Source: Streptomyces sp. HUAS 15-9 | Lineage (GTDB): Bacteria; Actinomycetota; Actinomycetes; Streptomycetales; Streptomycetaceae | Assembly: GCF_025642155.1 (NCBI RefSeq) | Contig: NZ_CP106798.1 | Location: 5,704,001-5,768,000, forward strand | DNA: 64,000 nt | Reading direction: 5' to 3' | The notes under the pieces: generated by a model | Told to the model about the DNA's origin: nothing | Databases searched by the model: none | What the model saw: the letters and a program-made list of their open reading frames with translations, nothing else | Position numbers and translations under genes: made by a program | Shown here: in pieces, positions 52,969-62,743 of the stretch | How positions within the stretch are numbered: position 1 is the first letter of the stretch | Layout of the letters: each line of letters begins with the position of its first letter

Positions 52969-55944
52969 TTGGCTTTCCAGATGCCGGACCGCGGCGGGGG
53001 CCCGACGGGGCCGCGGATCAGAGTGGGCCGCCCGTCCCGGCGCGCCCGCAGCCTGCTCATGACACTGGGCGTGCTTGCCGTCCTCGGCATGGCGTTCACC
53101 ATGTTCGCGGGCTTCTGGACGGACTGGCTGTGGTACCGCTCGGTGCACTACTCGTCCGTGTTCACCACCACGCTGTGGACCAAGATCGGGCTCTTCTTCG
53201 TCTTCGGCCTGCTGATGGCGGCCGCGGTCGGCTTCAACATCTGGCTCGCGCACCGGCTGAGGCCCCCGCTGAGCGCCATGTCCATGGAGCAGCAGAGCCT
53301 CGACCGCTACCGGATGGGCATCGCGCCGTACAAGACGTGGCTGCTGCTCGGCATCACCGCGCTGGTGGGCCTGATCGCGGGCGCGTCCGCGGCGGGTCAG
53401 TGGCGGACCTGGCTGTTGTGGGTCAACGGCGTGCCCTTCCATCAGAAGGACCCGCAGTTCCATCTCGACGTGTCCTTCTACGCCTTCGATCTTCCCTGGT
53501 ACCGCTTTCTGCTGGGCTTCGGCTTCGCCACCGCGATCCTGTCCCTGATCGCCGCCGCGCTGACCCACTACCTGTACGGCGGGCTGCGCGTCACCAGCCC
53601 GGGGGCGCGCGCCACGGGCGCGGCCACCGGACACCTGTCGGTGCTCCTCGGCATCTTCGTCGCCCTGAAGGCGGTCGCCTACTGGCTCGACCGGTACGGA
53701 CTCGCCGTCAAGTCCAGCGACTTCAAGGCGACCGGGAACTGGACGGGCCTGAGGTACGTCGACGCGAACGCCTATCTCCCGGCCAAGACGATCCTGTTCT
53801 GCATCGCCGTCATCTGCGCGCTGCTGTTCTTCGCCACCCTGTGGCGGCGCACCTGGCAGCTGCCCGTCATCGGCTTCGGTCTGATGGTGCTCTCGGCGAT
53901 CCTCATCGGCGGCCTGTACCCGGCCATCGTCCAGAAGTTCCAGGTCCAGCCCAACGAGCAGGCCAAGGAAGCCCCGTACGTCCAGAAGAACCTCAAGGCG
54001 ACCCGTGAGGCGTACGGCATCGACGACGCCAAGGTCACCGAGTACTCGGGCACGTCCACCACCTCGGACAAGACCAAGCTGCGCGACGACGTGGCGGACA
54101 CGGCCAGCATCCGCATCATGGACCCGAACATCGTCTCGCCGACGTTCCAGCAGCTTCAGCAGATGAAGAACTTCTACGGGTTCCCGACCAACCTGGATGT
54201 CGACCGGTACTCCACCACGGACGGCAAGGACCAGGACACGGTCGTCGGGCTGCGCGAGCTGAACCTGGACGGCATCCCGAAGAACAACTGGATCAACGAC
54301 CACTTCCGCTACACGCACGGCTTCGGATTCGTCGCGGCCAAGGGCACCGAGGCCAGCGGCGGCGAACCGGTCTTCACCGAGAAGAACCTGCCCACCACCG
54401 GTGACCTGCCCACCTACGAGCAGCGGGTCTACTACGGCGAGAAGACCACCACGTACTCGATCGTCGGCGGTCCTCAGAAGGAGATCGACTACTCCACCGA
54501 CAACGGTGAGAAGACGACGAGTTACCGCGGCAAGAGCGGCGTCAACCTCGCCAACCCGATCAACCGGGCCGCGTACGCGGTGGCGTTCAACGAGCCGCAG
54601 ATCCTCTACTCCGGCGCGATCGGCGAGGGATCGCGCATCCTGTACAACCGCACGCCCAAGGACCGGGTCGAGGCGGTCGCCCCCTGGCTGACCATCGACG
54701 GGGACGCCTACCCGGCGGTCGTGGACGGTCACATCCAGTGGATCGTGGACGCGTACACGACGACGAACGGCTACCCGTACGCCTCCCGTACGACCCTGGG
54801 TGATACGACCGCCGACTCGCTGACCGCCACCAACAACTCCCGTGCGGTGGTGGCCCAGCAGAACCAGGTCAACTACATCCGCAACTCGGTGAAGGCGACC
54901 GTCGACGCGTACACCGGCGACGTCAAGCTCTACGAGTGGGACACCAAGGATCCCGTGCTGAAGACCTGGATGAAGGCCTTCCCCGGCACGGTGAAGCCGA
55001 AGACGGCCATCTCCGACTCGCTGATGGCCCATCTGCGCTACCCGCAGGACCTGTTCAAGGTCCAGCGCGAGCTGCTCACCCGCTACCACGTGACGGACGC
55101 GCAGACCTTCCTGACCGGCAGCGAGGTCTGGCAGGTGCCGGACGACCCGACCAACAAGTCGGGCAACGCGGTGCCACCGTACTACCTGAGCATGAAGATG
55201 CCCGGCCAGATGTCGCAGGCGTTCTCGCTGTCCACGGCGTTCACCCCGAACGGGCGTGACAACCTCAGCGCCTACATGTCGATCGACGCCGAGGCCGGCA
55301 CGCCCGACTACGGCAAGATCAGAATCCTGAAACTGCCGACGAGCACAACGGTCAACGGGCCCAAACAGGTTCAGAGTCAGTTCAACTCCGAACAGGACAT
55401 CGCCTCGGCCATCAGCCTGCTGAGCCGCGGGCATTCGAGTGTGGAGTACGGCAACCTGCTGGCGGTGCCGCTCGACGGCGGACTGCTCTACGTGGAGCCC
55501 GTCTATGTGCGTGGCGGCGGTCTCAAGTACCCGCTGCTGCGGAAGGTATTGGTGAGCTACGGCACCAGCTATGCCTTCGAGAACACACTCGACCAGGCCC
55601 TCGACAAGGTCTTCGGAGTGAAGGGTTCGACCAGTACGCCACCGGACACCGGCACCGACAATCCGCCGACGTCCGGCAACCCGACGGTCCAACAGGCGCT
55701 GAGCGATGCCCAGAAGGCCTTCGACGCGGGGCAGGAAGCCCTGAAGAAGGGCGACTGGGAGGCGTACGGCAGGGCGCAGAAGGACCTGCAGGACGCGCTG
55801 AAGCGGGCCGAGGACGCGCAGTCGAAGGGTGACAAGGCCGGCGGCGGCAACAACGACGGGAAGCCGGGCGGCAGTCCGAGCCCGAGTGGTAGCCCGAGTC
55901 CGAGCGGCAGTCCCAGTCCGAGCGGCAGTCCGAGCAGCGGCTGA
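52969..55944 (+). CDS. UPF0182 family large membrane protein
   Basis: The product is about 991 residues with seven N-terminal membrane helices (from [19 protein letters not shown]), a conserved [17 protein letters not shown] segment, then a large extracytoplasmic domain (about residues 330-890) rich in Tyr/Thr/Asp. The C-terminal tail is charged and ends in SPSPSG repeats. UPF0182 proteins are widespread in Actinobacteria and cyanobacteria, with unknown function. TTG 52969 has CGAGG eight bases upstream and is my choice; GTG 52960 and ATG 52981 are alternatives. Confidence 0.88.
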   Translation: MAFQMPDRGGGPTGPRIRVGRPSRRARSLLMTLGVLAVLGMAFTMFAGFWTDWLWYRSVHYSSVFTTTLWTKIGLFFVFGLLMAAAVGFNIWLAHRLRPPLSAMSMEQQSLDRYRMGIAPYKTWLLLGITALVGLIAGASAAGQWRTWLLWVNGVPFHQKDPQFHLDVSFYAFDLPWYRFLLGFGFATAILSLIAAALTHYLYGGLRVTSPGARATGAATGHLSVLLGIFVALKAVAYWLDRYGLAVKSSDFKATGNWTGLRYVDANAYLPAKTILFCIAVICALLFFATLWRRTWQLPVIGFGLMVLSAILIGGLYPAIVQKFQVQPNEQAKEAPYVQKNLKATREAYGIDDAKVTEYSGTSTTSDKTKLRDDVADTASIRIMDPNIVSPTFQQLQQMKNFYGFPTNLDVDRYSTTDGKDQDTVVGLRELNLDGIPKNNWINDHFRYTHGFGFVAAKGTEASGGEPVFTEKNLPTTGDLPTYEQRVYYGEKTTTYSIVGGPQKEIDYSTDNGEKTTSYRGKSGVNLANPINRAAYAVAFNEPQILYSGAIGEGSRILYNRTPKDRVEAVAPWLTIDGDAYPAVVDGHIQWIVDAYTTTNGYPYASRTTLGDTTADSLTATNNSRAVVAQQNQVNYIRNSVKATVDAYTGDVKLYEWDTKDPVLKTWMKAFPGTVKPKTAISDSLMAHLRYPQDLFKVQRELLTRYHVTDAQTFLTGSEVWQVPDDPTNKSGNAVPPYYLSMKMPGQMSQAFSLSTAFTPNGRDNLSAYMSIDAEAGTPDYGKIRILKLPTSTTVNGPKQVQSQFNSEQDIASAISLLSRGHSSVEYGNLLAVPLDGGLLYVEPVYVRGGGLKYPLLRKVLVSYGTSYAFENTLDQALDKVFGVKGSTSTPPDTGTDNPPTSGNPTVQQALSDAQKAFDAGQEALKKGDWEAYGRAQKDLQDALKRAEDAQSKGDKAGGGNNDGKPGGSPSPSGSPSPSGSPSPSGSPSSG

Positions 55945-55987
55945 TCAATTCTTCATCCCGTGACGTGATACGGTTGCCGCACAACGG

Positions 55988-56061
55988 CGCGGGGTGGAGC
56001 AGCTCGGTAGCTCGCTGGGCTCATAACCCAGAGGTCGCAGGTTCAAATCCTGTCCCCGCTA
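55988..56061 (+). tRNA. Initiator tRNA-fMet (CAT)
   Basis: A 74-base cloverleaf: acceptor stem 7 bp with an unpaired C1-T72, D stem GAGC/GCTC, anticodon arm CTGGG-CTCATAA-CCCAG, and T arm GCAGG-TTCAAAT-CCTGT. The lack of a 1-72 Watson-Crick pair and three consecutive G-C pairs in the anticodon stem mark it as the initiator. CCA is not encoded. Confidence 0.97.
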
Positions 56062-56069
56062 CTGAAGTC

Positions 56070-56102
56070 GAAGGCCCGGATCCATTCAGGATCCGGGCCT
56101 TC
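56070..56102 (+). terminator. Terminator of the first tRNA-fMet gene
   Basis: A perfect 14-bp stem (56070-56083 with 56089-56102) and five-base loop lies nine bases after the tRNA. Confidence 0.82.
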
Positions 56103-56266
56103 GTGGTGTGCGAACGCATGTGCCGGTCGGCGGTGTCGCCGTGCCGTCGTGGGGACTTGGCCCATGTGTGTTTGACTTGTCTCTCTGTGGGCATGTCGAC
56201 AAAACGCTGAAGTGACCTCCCGGGCTGCGGTATACCGGGTGTACCGAGGTTGCAGGTGGTGCGACG

Positions 56267-58135
56267 ATGGACGTTATGGGGGACAAGGCAACTCTGTTGG
56301 AGACCGGGCGTTTTGCGCAGAATTCTGACCATGCGCAGCCTTCTGACGTGGTGGAGCCTTCCGACTTGGTGCAGCCCTCCGGCCGGGACGAGGCCGGTGA
56401 GGCTGTCGAGGAGGTACGTCAGCGGCTTGCCGTGGAGGCCGGTGACATCGAGGCGATGAGCGTCCTCGGGGCCATGCTGCTGCGCCGTGGCGACCTCGAC
56501 GGAGCCGAGCCCCATCTGCGCGGCGCCACCGCCGCCGGCGACCGTGCCGCCGCCAACAACCTCGGTGTCCTGCTGCACCAGCGCGGCTATGCCGAGGAGG
56601 CCGCCGGATGGTGGCGGATCGCTGCCGTCGCCGGTTCCGCGGCCGCGGCGCACGCGCTGGGCCGTCACCACCGGGAGCGCGGGGACGAGCCCGCCGCCGA
56701 GTACTGGCTGCGGCAGTCCGCCGAGCAGGGGCACGCGCTGGGCGCGTACGCGCTCGCCGACCTGCTGGAGCACCGGGGGGTCGCCGGCGCCGAGCAGTGG
56801 ATGCGGGCCGCGGCCGAGCGCGGGCATCGCGAGGCGGCGTACCGGCTTGCTCGCGCGCTTGATCGCAAGGCCGGGGCGGAGGGGGACGGCGGCGCTGACA
56901 ACGGTGTCGCGAACGTCTTCCTGGAGGAGGCCGAGCAGTGGTACCGGCAGGCCGCCGCGCGCGGGCACCGGCGGGCCGCGCTGCAGCTCGGGGCGATCCT
57001 GGAGAAGCGGGGCGAGCTCAAGGAGGCCGGGCGCTGGTATCTGACCTCCGCCAAGGACGGGGAGGCGCGGGCCGCCTGTGCGCTCGGGTTCCTGCTGCGT
57101 GACGCCGGGGACACCGAGAGTGCCGCCGTGTGGTGGCTGCGGGCCGCGCAGGACGGTGACGGCAACGCGGCGAACGCGCTGGGCGCGCTGCACGCCGAGC
57201 GCGGGGAGACGCAGACGGCCGAGCGGTGGTACCGGGCGGCGATGGACGCCGGGGACGACAACGGGGCGTACAACCTGGGGCTGCTCTGCGCCGAGCAGGG
57301 GCGGACCGCGCAGGCCGAGCAGTGGTACCGGCGGGCCGCGTACGCCGGGCACCGGGAGGCGGCGAACGCGCTGGCGATCCTGCTGCTGCAGGGGGGCGAC
57401 ACGACCGGGGCCGAGCCGTGGTTCTCCAAGGCGGCCGAGGCGGGGAGCGTGGACGCCGCGTTCAACCTGGGGATCCTGTACGCCGGGCGGGGCACCGAGG
57501 ACGATGCCGTGGTCGCGCTGCGGTGGTACGAGCGGGCGGCCGCCGCCGGGCACACGGAGGCGGCGCTGCAGGTCGGGATGGCTCGACTACGGGACGGGAA
57601 CGAGCAGGAGGCCGAGCGGCATCTGCGGTGCGCGGCGGGCGGGGGGAGCGCGGAGGCCGCGTACCGGCTGGCCACCGTGCTGGACGCGCGGCAGCCGGCG
57701 GCGTCCGCACATGAGCTCGGGGAGTCGGTGCACGAGAAGACCGAGTGCGAGGAGTGGTACGAGCGGGCGGCTTCTCAGGGGCATCGGCGGGCGCAGGTGC
57801 GGGTCGGGATGCTGGCCGCTGCGCGCGGTGACGTCGTGGAGGCGGCGCGGTGGTACCGGGAGGCTGCCGAGGCCGGCTCCCGGAACGGGGCGTTCAATCT
57901 GGGGCTGCTGCTGGCGCGGGAGGGGAGCGAGCCGGAGGCGGCGGTGTGGTGGACGCGGGCCGCTGACGCGGGGCATGGGCGGGCGGCGCTCCGGCTCGCC
58001 CTCGTCTACGCGCGTCGGGGTGAGCTGGCGGAGGGGCAGCGGTGGGCCGACCGGGCGGTGTCGCTGGGGCCGGAGGAGGTCAGTGAACGGGCGGCGCGGT
58101 TGCGGGATGCGTTGCGGGAGGAGTTGTCGGCGTGA
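56267..58135 (+). CDS. Sel1/TPR-repeat protein, 622 residues
   Basis: After an N-terminal 60-residue polar segment, the whole protein is built of about 14 Sel1-like helical repeats with the pattern AEQWYRRAAYAGHREAANAL and (L)LLxxRGD. They run to the C-terminal HGRAALRLALVYARRGELAEG. No enzymatic domain, signal or membrane segment is seen, so it should be a cytosolic scaffold. ATG 56267 is used with AGG ten bases upstream; ATG 56276 is also in frame. It lies between two identical initiator tRNA genes. Its function is not known. Confidence 0.83.
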   Translation: MDVMGDKATLLETGRFAQNSDHAQPSDVVEPSDLVQPSGRDEAGEAVEEVRQRLAVEAGDIEAMSVLGAMLLRRGDLDGAEPHLRGATAAGDRAAANNLGVLLHQRGYAEEAAGWWRIAAVAGSAAAAHALGRHHRERGDEPAAEYWLRQSAEQGHALGAYALADLLEHRGVAGAEQWMRAAAERGHREAAYRLARALDRKAGAEGDGGADNGVANVFLEEAEQWYRQAAARGHRRAALQLGAILEKRGELKEAGRWYLTSAKDGEARAACALGFLLRDAGDTESAAVWWLRAAQDGDGNAANALGALHAERGETQTAERWYRAAMDAGDDNGAYNLGLLCAEQGRTAQAEQWYRRAAYAGHREAANALAILLLQGGDTTGAEPWFSKAAEAGSVDAAFNLGILYAGRGTEDDAVVALRWYERAAAAGHTEAALQVGMARLRDGNEQEAERHLRCAAGGGSAEAAYRLATVLDARQPAASAHELGESVHEKTECEEWYERAASQGHRRAQVRVGMLAAARGDVVEAARWYREAAEAGSRNGAFNLGLLLAREGSEPEAAVWWTRAADAGHGRAALRLALVYARRGELAEGQRWADRAVSLGPEEVSERAARLRDALREELSA

Positions 58136-58193
58136 CGCTGCGCTGAGCTTGGGCGGCTTCTTTGCCCGCCCGCCCACCGGACTCGGGAGGCCA

Positions 58194-58520
58194 GAGGTTG
58201 CCGCTCCCTGGGGCTCCGCCCCAGACCCCGGCGGGGGCTGCGCCCCCTGCGCCCCTGCGTGCGTGGCTCGGTCGGCCGGGAGGTCGCTGTTTCCGTGGGC
58301 TGCGCCCCGGGTCCCGGTGGGGCTGGGTCGCTGACCCCCTGGCTCGGGCGGCCAAGAGGTTGCTGTTTCCTGGGGCTGCGCCCCGGGTCCCGGCGGGGGC
58401 TGCGCCCCCTACCGCTGTGTGCCTGGCTCGGTCGGCCGGCCGGTCGCCGTTGCCTGGGGCCGCGGCCCAGATCCCGGTCTGCTGGGCTCCGCCCCAGCAC
58501 CCCCGGACAAGCAATTTGCC
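58194..58520. repeat. Four 76-85-bp degenerate tandem repeats
   Basis: Units beginning near 58194, 58281, 58357 and 58442 share GGTTGC(T)GTT(T)CCTGGGGC, GCGCCCCGGGTCCCGG and TGGCTCGGTCGGCC. Each contains GGGGCTGCGCCCC-like hairpins, the GC-rich palindromes often dispersed in Streptomyces genomes. They fill the 422-base gap between the Sel1 gene and the second tRNA; no gene is seen there. Confidence 0.75.
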
Positions 58521-58557
58521 TCGCTCCGCGTTCTTGACGTAATGTTGCGTTCACCGA

Positions 58558-58631
58558 CGCGGGGTGGAGCAGCTCGGTAGCTCGCTGGGCTCATAACCCA
58601 GAGGTCGCAGGTTCAAATCCTGTCCCCGCTA
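58558..58631 (+). tRNA. Initiator tRNA-fMet (CAT), second copy
   Basis: Identical over all 74 bases to the tRNA at 55988-56061, with the same mismatched C1-T72 and three G-C anticodon-stem pairs. Identity extends six bases past the 3' end, and the following terminator is related. Confidence 0.97.
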
Positions 58632-58640
58632 CTGAAGGCC

Positions 58641-58672
58641 GAAGGGCCCGGATCATTCGATCCGGGTCCTTC
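58641..58672 (+). terminator. Terminator of the second tRNA-fMet gene
   Basis: A 14-bp stem with one G-T pair (58641-58654 with 58659-58672), four-base loop, followed by GGTGTTTG. It resembles the terminator of the first copy. Confidence 0.8.
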
Positions 58673-58734
58673 GGTGTTTGTGGTGCCAGCGCTGAGCCCC
58701 GGCACATGCGGTGCCGGGGCTCGGGGCGTGGGTG

Positions 58735-59151
58735 TCAGGCCGCTGCGCAGTTGGGGCAGGTGCCGCGGTACGTCACCTCTACGTCCGAGACCGCGAAGCC
58801 GAAGCGTTCCGAGTCGGGGAGGTCGGCCAGCGGGTTGCCGGTCGGGTGGACGTCGCGGATCGCGCCGCACTGGGCGCAGACCAGGTGGTGGTGCGGCCGG
58901 TGTGCGTTCGGGTCGTACCGCTTGGCCCGCTTGTCCGTGGAGACCTCGAGCACCTCGCCGAGGGTCACCAGTTCACCCAGCGTGTTGTAGACGGTCGCCC
59001 GGGAGATCTCCGGCAGCTTCGCGACGGCACGCGCGTGTACCTCGTCGGCCGTCAGGTGGACGTGTTCGCCGTCCAGAACCTCGGCCACGACGCGCCGCTG
59101 CGCGGTCATCCGCCATCCGCGTCCGCGCAGCCGTTCCAGAAGGTCGCTCAT
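58735..59151 (-). CDS. catR: Fur-family repressor CatR
   Basis: The 138-residue protein begins MSDLLERLRGRGWRMTAQRR and has the Fur winged helix (AVAKLPEISRATVYNTLGEL), the HRPHHHLVCAQC metal site and a C-terminal CPNC. The second Cys pair matches the structural or redox zinc site of PerR/CatR proteins. In Streptomyces, CatR represses the adjacent catalase until oxidised by peroxide. ATG 59151 is chosen on family length; the gene is divergent from the catalase. Confidence 0.9.
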   Translation of the reverse strand: MSDLLERLRGRGWRMTAQRRVVAEVLDGEHVHLTADEVHARAVAKLPEISRATVYNTLGELVTLGEVLEVSTDKRAKRYDPNAHRPHHHLVCAQCGAIRDVHPTGNPLADLPDSERFGFAVSDVEVTYRGTCPNCAAA

Positions 59152-59212
59152 GAGGACCAGCCTAACAGCAAGGGGACCCAAGTCCCGAACAGGTGTGAGT
59201 TTGGAGGTCTAC

Positions 59213-59245
59213 TTGATTTAGATATTGTCTATTGTAGGATCTAGG
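59213..59245 (+). promoter_or_regulatory. Catalase promoter with overlapping AT-rich CatR-type operator
   Basis: TTGATT (59213-59218) and TAGGAT (59235-59240), separated by 16 bases, form a good HrdB-type promoter. The spacer and flanks are very AT-rich for this genome and hold nested inverted repeats: TAGA-TATTG-TCTA (59219-59231), and AGAT with ATCT. This fits a Fur-family repressor site blocking the promoter. Confidence 0.7.
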
Positions 59246-59305
59246 CTGGCTTTGGCCAAGGGACAGCAAGAGACAGAAGTGTTGGTAATGGTGCTGGAGG
59301 CTTAC

Positions 59306-60757
59306 GTGACGCAGGGACCGCTTACGACGGAGGCCGGTGCTCCGGTCGCCGACAACCAGAACAGCGAGACCGCGGGCGTCGGTGGCCCCGTCCTCGTCCA
59401 GGACCAGCTGCTCCTGGAGAAGCTGGCCCACTTCAACCGTGAGCGCATCCCGGAGCGGGTGGTGCATGCCCGGGGCGCGGGTGCGTACGGCACCTTCACG
59501 GTGACCGCCGATGTCACGCCCTACACGCGCGCCGCGTTCCTCTCCGAGGTCGGCAAGCAGACCGAGGTCTTCCTGCGCTTCTCGACCGTGGCCGGCAACC
59601 TGGGTGCCGCGGACGCGGTGCGCGATCCTCGTGGCTGGGCGCTGAAGTTCTACACCGAAGAGGGCAACTACGACCTCGTCGGCAACAACACCCCGGTGTT
59701 CTTCATCAAGGACGCCATCAAGTTCCCGGACTTCATCCACACCCAGAAGCGCGACCCGTACACGGGCTCCCAGGAGGCCGACAACGTGTGGGACTTCTGG
59801 GGGCTGTCCCCCGAGTCCACGCACCAGGTGACCTGGCTGTTCGGCGACCGCGGCATCCCGGCGTCGTACCGCCACATGAACGGCTACGGTTCGCACACCT
59901 TCCAGTGGAACAACGAGGCCGGCGAGGCCTTCTGGGTCAAGTACCACTTCAAGACCGACCAGGGGATCAAGAACCTCACCCAGGCCGAGGCCAACCGGAT
60001 CGCCGGCGAGGACCCGGACTCGCACCAGCGCGATCTGCGCGAGGCCATCGAGCGCGGCGACTTCCCGACCTGGACCGTGCAGGTGCAGATCATGCCGGCG
60101 GCGGACGCGGCGACGTACCGCTTCAACCCGTTCGACGTCACCAAGGTGTGGCCGCACGCGGACTACCCGCCGATCGAGATCGGCAAGCTGGAGCTCAACC
60201 GCAACCCGGAGAACCTCTTCGCCGAGGTCGAGCAGAGCGTCTTCTCGCCCGCCCACTTCGTGCCGGGCATCGGTCCCTCGCCCGACAAGATGCTCCAGGG
60301 CCGCCTCTTCGCGTACGGCGACGCCCACCGCTACCGCGTCGGCATCAACGCCGACCATCTGCCGGTGAACCGCCCGCACGCCACCGAGGCGCGCACCCAC
60401 TCCCGTGACGGCTTTCTGTACGACGGCCGCCACGGAGGCGCGAAGAACTACGAGCCCAACAGCTTCGGCGGGCCGTTCCAGACGGACCGTCCGCTGTGGC
60501 AGTCCACCCCGGTGACCGGCGGGACCGGCGACCACGCCGCCCCCGTGCATGCCGAGGACGACGACTTCGTCCAGGCGGGCAACCTCTACCGGCTGATGTC
60601 CGAGGACGAGCAGGGCCGGCTCGTCGAGAACCTGGCGGGCTTCATCGCCAGGGTCTCGCGCGACGACATCGCCGAGCGCGCGATCGGCAACTTCCGCCAG
60701 GCGGACGGTGACCTCGGCAAGCGGCTGGAGGCCACGGTCCAGGCCCTGCGCGGCTGA
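59306..60757 (+). CDS. katA: Monofunctional heme catalase
   Basis: The 483-residue small-subunit catalase has the active-site histidine in [15 protein letters not shown], the Asn in [19 protein letters not shown]-like [11 protein letters not shown], and the heme-ligand region [14 protein letters not shown] with the proximal Tyr. It converts H2O2 to water and O2. GTG 59306 with GGAGG five bases upstream gives the usual [12 protein letters not shown]-terminus; the upstream ATG at 59288 is less likely. Regulation is by the divergent CatR. Confidence 0.95.
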   Translation: MTQGPLTTEAGAPVADNQNSETAGVGGPVLVQDQLLLEKLAHFNRERIPERVVHARGAGAYGTFTVTADVTPYTRAAFLSEVGKQTEVFLRFSTVAGNLGAADAVRDPRGWALKFYTEEGNYDLVGNNTPVFFIKDAIKFPDFIHTQKRDPYTGSQEADNVWDFWGLSPESTHQVTWLFGDRGIPASYRHMNGYGSHTFQWNNEAGEAFWVKYHFKTDQGIKNLTQAEANRIAGEDPDSHQRDLREAIERGDFPTWTVQVQIMPAADAATYRFNPFDVTKVWPHADYPPIEIGKLELNRNPENLFAEVEQSVFSPAHFVPGIGPSPDKMLQGRLFAYGDAHRYRVGINADHLPVNRPHATEARTHSRDGFLYDGRHGGAKNYEPNSFGGPFQTDRPLWQSTPVTGGTGDHAAPVHAEDDDFVQAGNLYRLMSEDEQGRLVENLAGFIARVSRDDIAERAIGNFRQADGDLGKRLEATVQALRG

Positions 60758-60790
60758 CACACAGCAGTACCGCGTCGCTTGCCGTGGTGG

Positions 60791-60825
60791 CGGGCCGGAT
60801 CCCCGAGAGGTCGGGGTCCGGCCCG
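60791..60825 (+). terminator. Terminator of the catalase gene
   Basis: A 15-bp stem with one bulged T (60791-60806 with 60811-60825) and four-base loop is followed by TTTCG, 34 bases after the catalase stop. Confidence 0.8.
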
Positions 60826-60835
60826 TTTCGCGTGT

Positions 60836-61231
60836 TCAGAGTGCCGGTGCGGGCTCCCGCGCGGGAGCCCAGCAGCGGATGATGTCGCGGACCGAGACGA
60901 TTCCGGCGGGCTCGCCGTGGTCGAGGACGATGAGGTGCCGGAAGCCGCCGTGCGCCATGGCGCGGGCCGCCTCCTCCAGCGTCCAGTTGGGCGTGGCGAA
61001 CACGACGTTGTTGGTGGTGTGGGCGTGGGTGCGTTCCGTGTCCGGGTTCTGGCCCAGGCCGACGGAGTTGAGGATGTCGCGTTCGGTGAGGATGCCGATG
61101 CCGCCCTCGTCGGGGTCGAGCACGATGGCGGCGCCCACGCGGCGGGCGGACATCAGGGCGGCGGCTTGTCGGAGGGTGTGTGCCGGGCCGATGGTCAGGA
61201 CCACCGTGCTCATGGCGTCGCGAACGAGCAT
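60836..61231 (-). CDS. CBS-domain pair protein
   Basis: The 131-residue protein is two CBS domains: LVRDAMSTVVLTIGPAHTLR to GIGILTERDILN, and TTNNVVFATPNWTLEEAARA to GIVSVRDIIRCW. Such pairs bind adenosine nucleotides and act as small regulatory modules in the cytosol. ATG 61231 gives the standard start; AGGAGGTGG lies upstream. It converges on the catalase gene. No partner is evident. Confidence 0.88.
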   Translation of the reverse strand: MLVRDAMSTVVLTIGPAHTLRQAAALMSARRVGAAIVLDPDEGGIGILTERDILNSVGLGQNPDTERTHAHTTNNVVFATPNWTLEEAARAMAHGGFRHLIVLDHGEPAGIVSVRDIIRCWAPAREPAPAL

Positions 61232-61380
61232 GGTCTGGAGCCACCTCCTACGAATCACTGACATAGTTCAGGGATTCACAAGTTCACAAATGAGGGTGTC
61301 TTCAGAGTGGCAGGTAAAGCGGAGGTCAACAAGAGGGCGCGCGCAGCCAGTTGAGGGCGTGCGTGATCACCTCGTGCTGC

Positions 61381-62181
61381 TCAGTAGCGCTGGTTGAGAT
61401 ACCCCAGCAACTCGTCGTGGAGCAGACCGTTCGACGCGGCCGCGTTGCCGCTGTGCGGGCCGGGGCGGGCGTCGAGGCCGGTGAAGGTGCCGCCGGCCTC
61501 CGTGACGACGATCGCGTTGGCGGCCATGTCCCACAGGGACAGCTCGGGTTCGGCGCAGATGTCCACCGAACCCTCGGCGACCATCATGTAGGGCCAGAAG
61601 TCGCCGTACGCGCGCGTGCGCCAGACCTCGCGGGTCAGGTCGAGGAAGCCGTTCAGCCGGCCGCGCTCCTCCCAGCCGCTCAGCGAGGAGTACGCGAACG
61701 AGGCGTCCGCGAGCTTGGAGACGCGCGAGACGTGGATGCGGGTCGCCGAGGCCAGACTGCGGCCGGTGAAGGCACCGTGGCCCTTCGCGGCCCACCAGCG
61801 GCGGCCGAGGGCGGGGGCGGAGACGACGCCGACGACGGGCTGGAAGCCGCCCTCCCCCGCCTCCGTCAGGGAGATCAGGGTGGCCCAGACGGGGACGCCG
61901 CGCACGTAGTTCTTGGTGCCGTCGATCGGGTCGATCACCCAGCGGCGTGGGCCGGTGCCCTCGATGCCGTACTCCTCGCCCAGGACCGCGTCCCGCGGGC
62001 GGGCGCGCTGGAGCTGCCCGCGGATGAGCTCCTCGGCGGCCTTGTCCGCTTCGCTCACCGGGGTCATGTCCGGCTTGGTCTCGACCTTGAGGTCGAGCGC
62101 CTTGAAACGGTCCATGGTGGCGGCGTCGGCCGCGTCCGCGAGGACGTGGGCGAGGCGGAGGTCGTCAAGGTAGTCCGGCAT
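61381..62181 (-). CDS. hisN: Histidinol-phosphatase HisN (inositol-monophosphatase family)
   Basis: The 266-residue protein has the metal-binding motifs [17 protein letters not shown] and [15 protein letters not shown] of the IMPase fold. Its closeness to actinobacterial HisN ([13 protein letters not shown] at the start) indicates histidinol-phosphate hydrolysis in histidine synthesis, using magnesium; inositol phosphatase activity is an alternative. It lies away from other his genes, as is usual for hisN in Streptomyces. The 33/34-bp repeat array begins 40 bases upstream of its start. Confidence 0.9.
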   Translation of the reverse strand: MPDYLDDLRLAHVLADAADAATMDRFKALDLKVETKPDMTPVSEADKAAEELIRGQLQRARPRDAVLGEEYGIEGTGPRRWVIDPIDGTKNYVRGVPVWATLISLTEAGEGGFQPVVGVVSAPALGRRWWAAKGHGAFTGRSLASATRIHVSRVSKLADASFAYSSLSGWEERGRLNGFLDLTREVWRTRAYGDFWPYMMVAEGSVDICAEPELSLWDMAANAIVVTEAGGTFTGLDARPGPHSGNAAASNGLLHDELLGYLNQRY

Positions 62182-62220
62182 GGGACGAACGGTATCCGCC
62201 GTGGTCGCCGCACGGCTACA

Positions 62221-62620
62221 CGGGGCCGTTCGGCGAAGGCGCCTGAGCCGTGTCGGGGGTCGTTCGGCGAAGATGCCTCAGTCGTGTCCGGGCTGTTCCG
62301 TAAGGACGTCCCGGCCGTGTCCAGGGTCGTTCCGCGAAGATGCCCCGGTCGTGTCGGGGGTCGTTCGGCGGAGATGCCTCAGTCGTGTCCGGGCTGTTCC
62401 GTAAGGACGTCCCGGCCGTGTCCAGGGTCGTTCGGCAAAGGTGCCTCAACCGTGTCCGGGGCCGTTCGGCAACACGCCCCGACCGTGTCCGGAGTCGTTC
62501 CGCGAAGGCGCCCCACCCGTGTCCGGGACCGTGCCGCAAAGGTGCCCCAGCCGCGGCCGGGAACAGTCCGCGAGACGCCCCAGCCGCGTCCGGTGACGTT
62601 CCGTGAGAAACACTCCAACC
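62221..62620. repeat. Array of twelve 33/34-bp degenerate tandem repeats
   Basis: Units start at 62250, 62284, 62317, 62351, 62385, 62418, 62452, 62485, 62519, 62553 and 62586 (a partial first unit at 62221), each beginning G(T/C)GTCCGGG or similar and containing GTTCGGCGAA, GTTCCGCGAA or GTTCCGTAAG. The dyad TTCG-G-CGAA recurs. The two-unit blocks 62250-62316 and 62351-62417 differ at one base, which shows recent duplication. It occupies the 562-base gap between the divergent hisN and TetR genes. Confidence 0.9.
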
Positions 62621-62681
62621 GCGGCCAGCAGCGCCCCGCGTGCGGTGGCCGAAGGGCGCCCCTCGGTACCCTCGCGAACCC

Positions 62682-62706
62682 TTGACAGTGCATTCGTGCG
62701 CGTCAA
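62682..62706 (+). promoter_or_regulatory. Imperfect palindrome at the TetR gene promoter
   Basis: TTGACAGTGCA and TGCGCGTCAA form inverted half-sites over 25 bases, and TTGACA can serve as a -35 element. The site lies about 38 bases before the TetR start, a usual autoregulatory position. Confidence 0.5.
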
Positions 62707-62743
62707 ATCTGGGCGCAGAGCCGCTCGCCCCAGGGAGGCGATG

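Noticed and set aside
52942..55692. A 916-codon frame opposite the UPF0182 gene
   Set aside because: It mirrors the real gene's codon bias, lacks membrane segments or domains and has no start signal.
55988..58637. Integrated element bounded by tRNA attachment sites
   Set aside because: The interval holds only a Sel1-repeat gene and palindromic repeats, with no integrase; duplication of a tRNA unit explains it better.
62221..62620. Possible CRISPR array
   Set aside because: The whole 33/34-bp unit is repeated and degenerate, with no alternation of constant repeats and unique spacers, and no cas genes are nearby.
61351..62685. A 444-codon open frame on the + strand through hisN and the repeat array
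   Set aside because: It is antisense to hisN and then reads the 33/34-bp repeats as a low-complexity peptide; no ribosome binding site or domain is visible.
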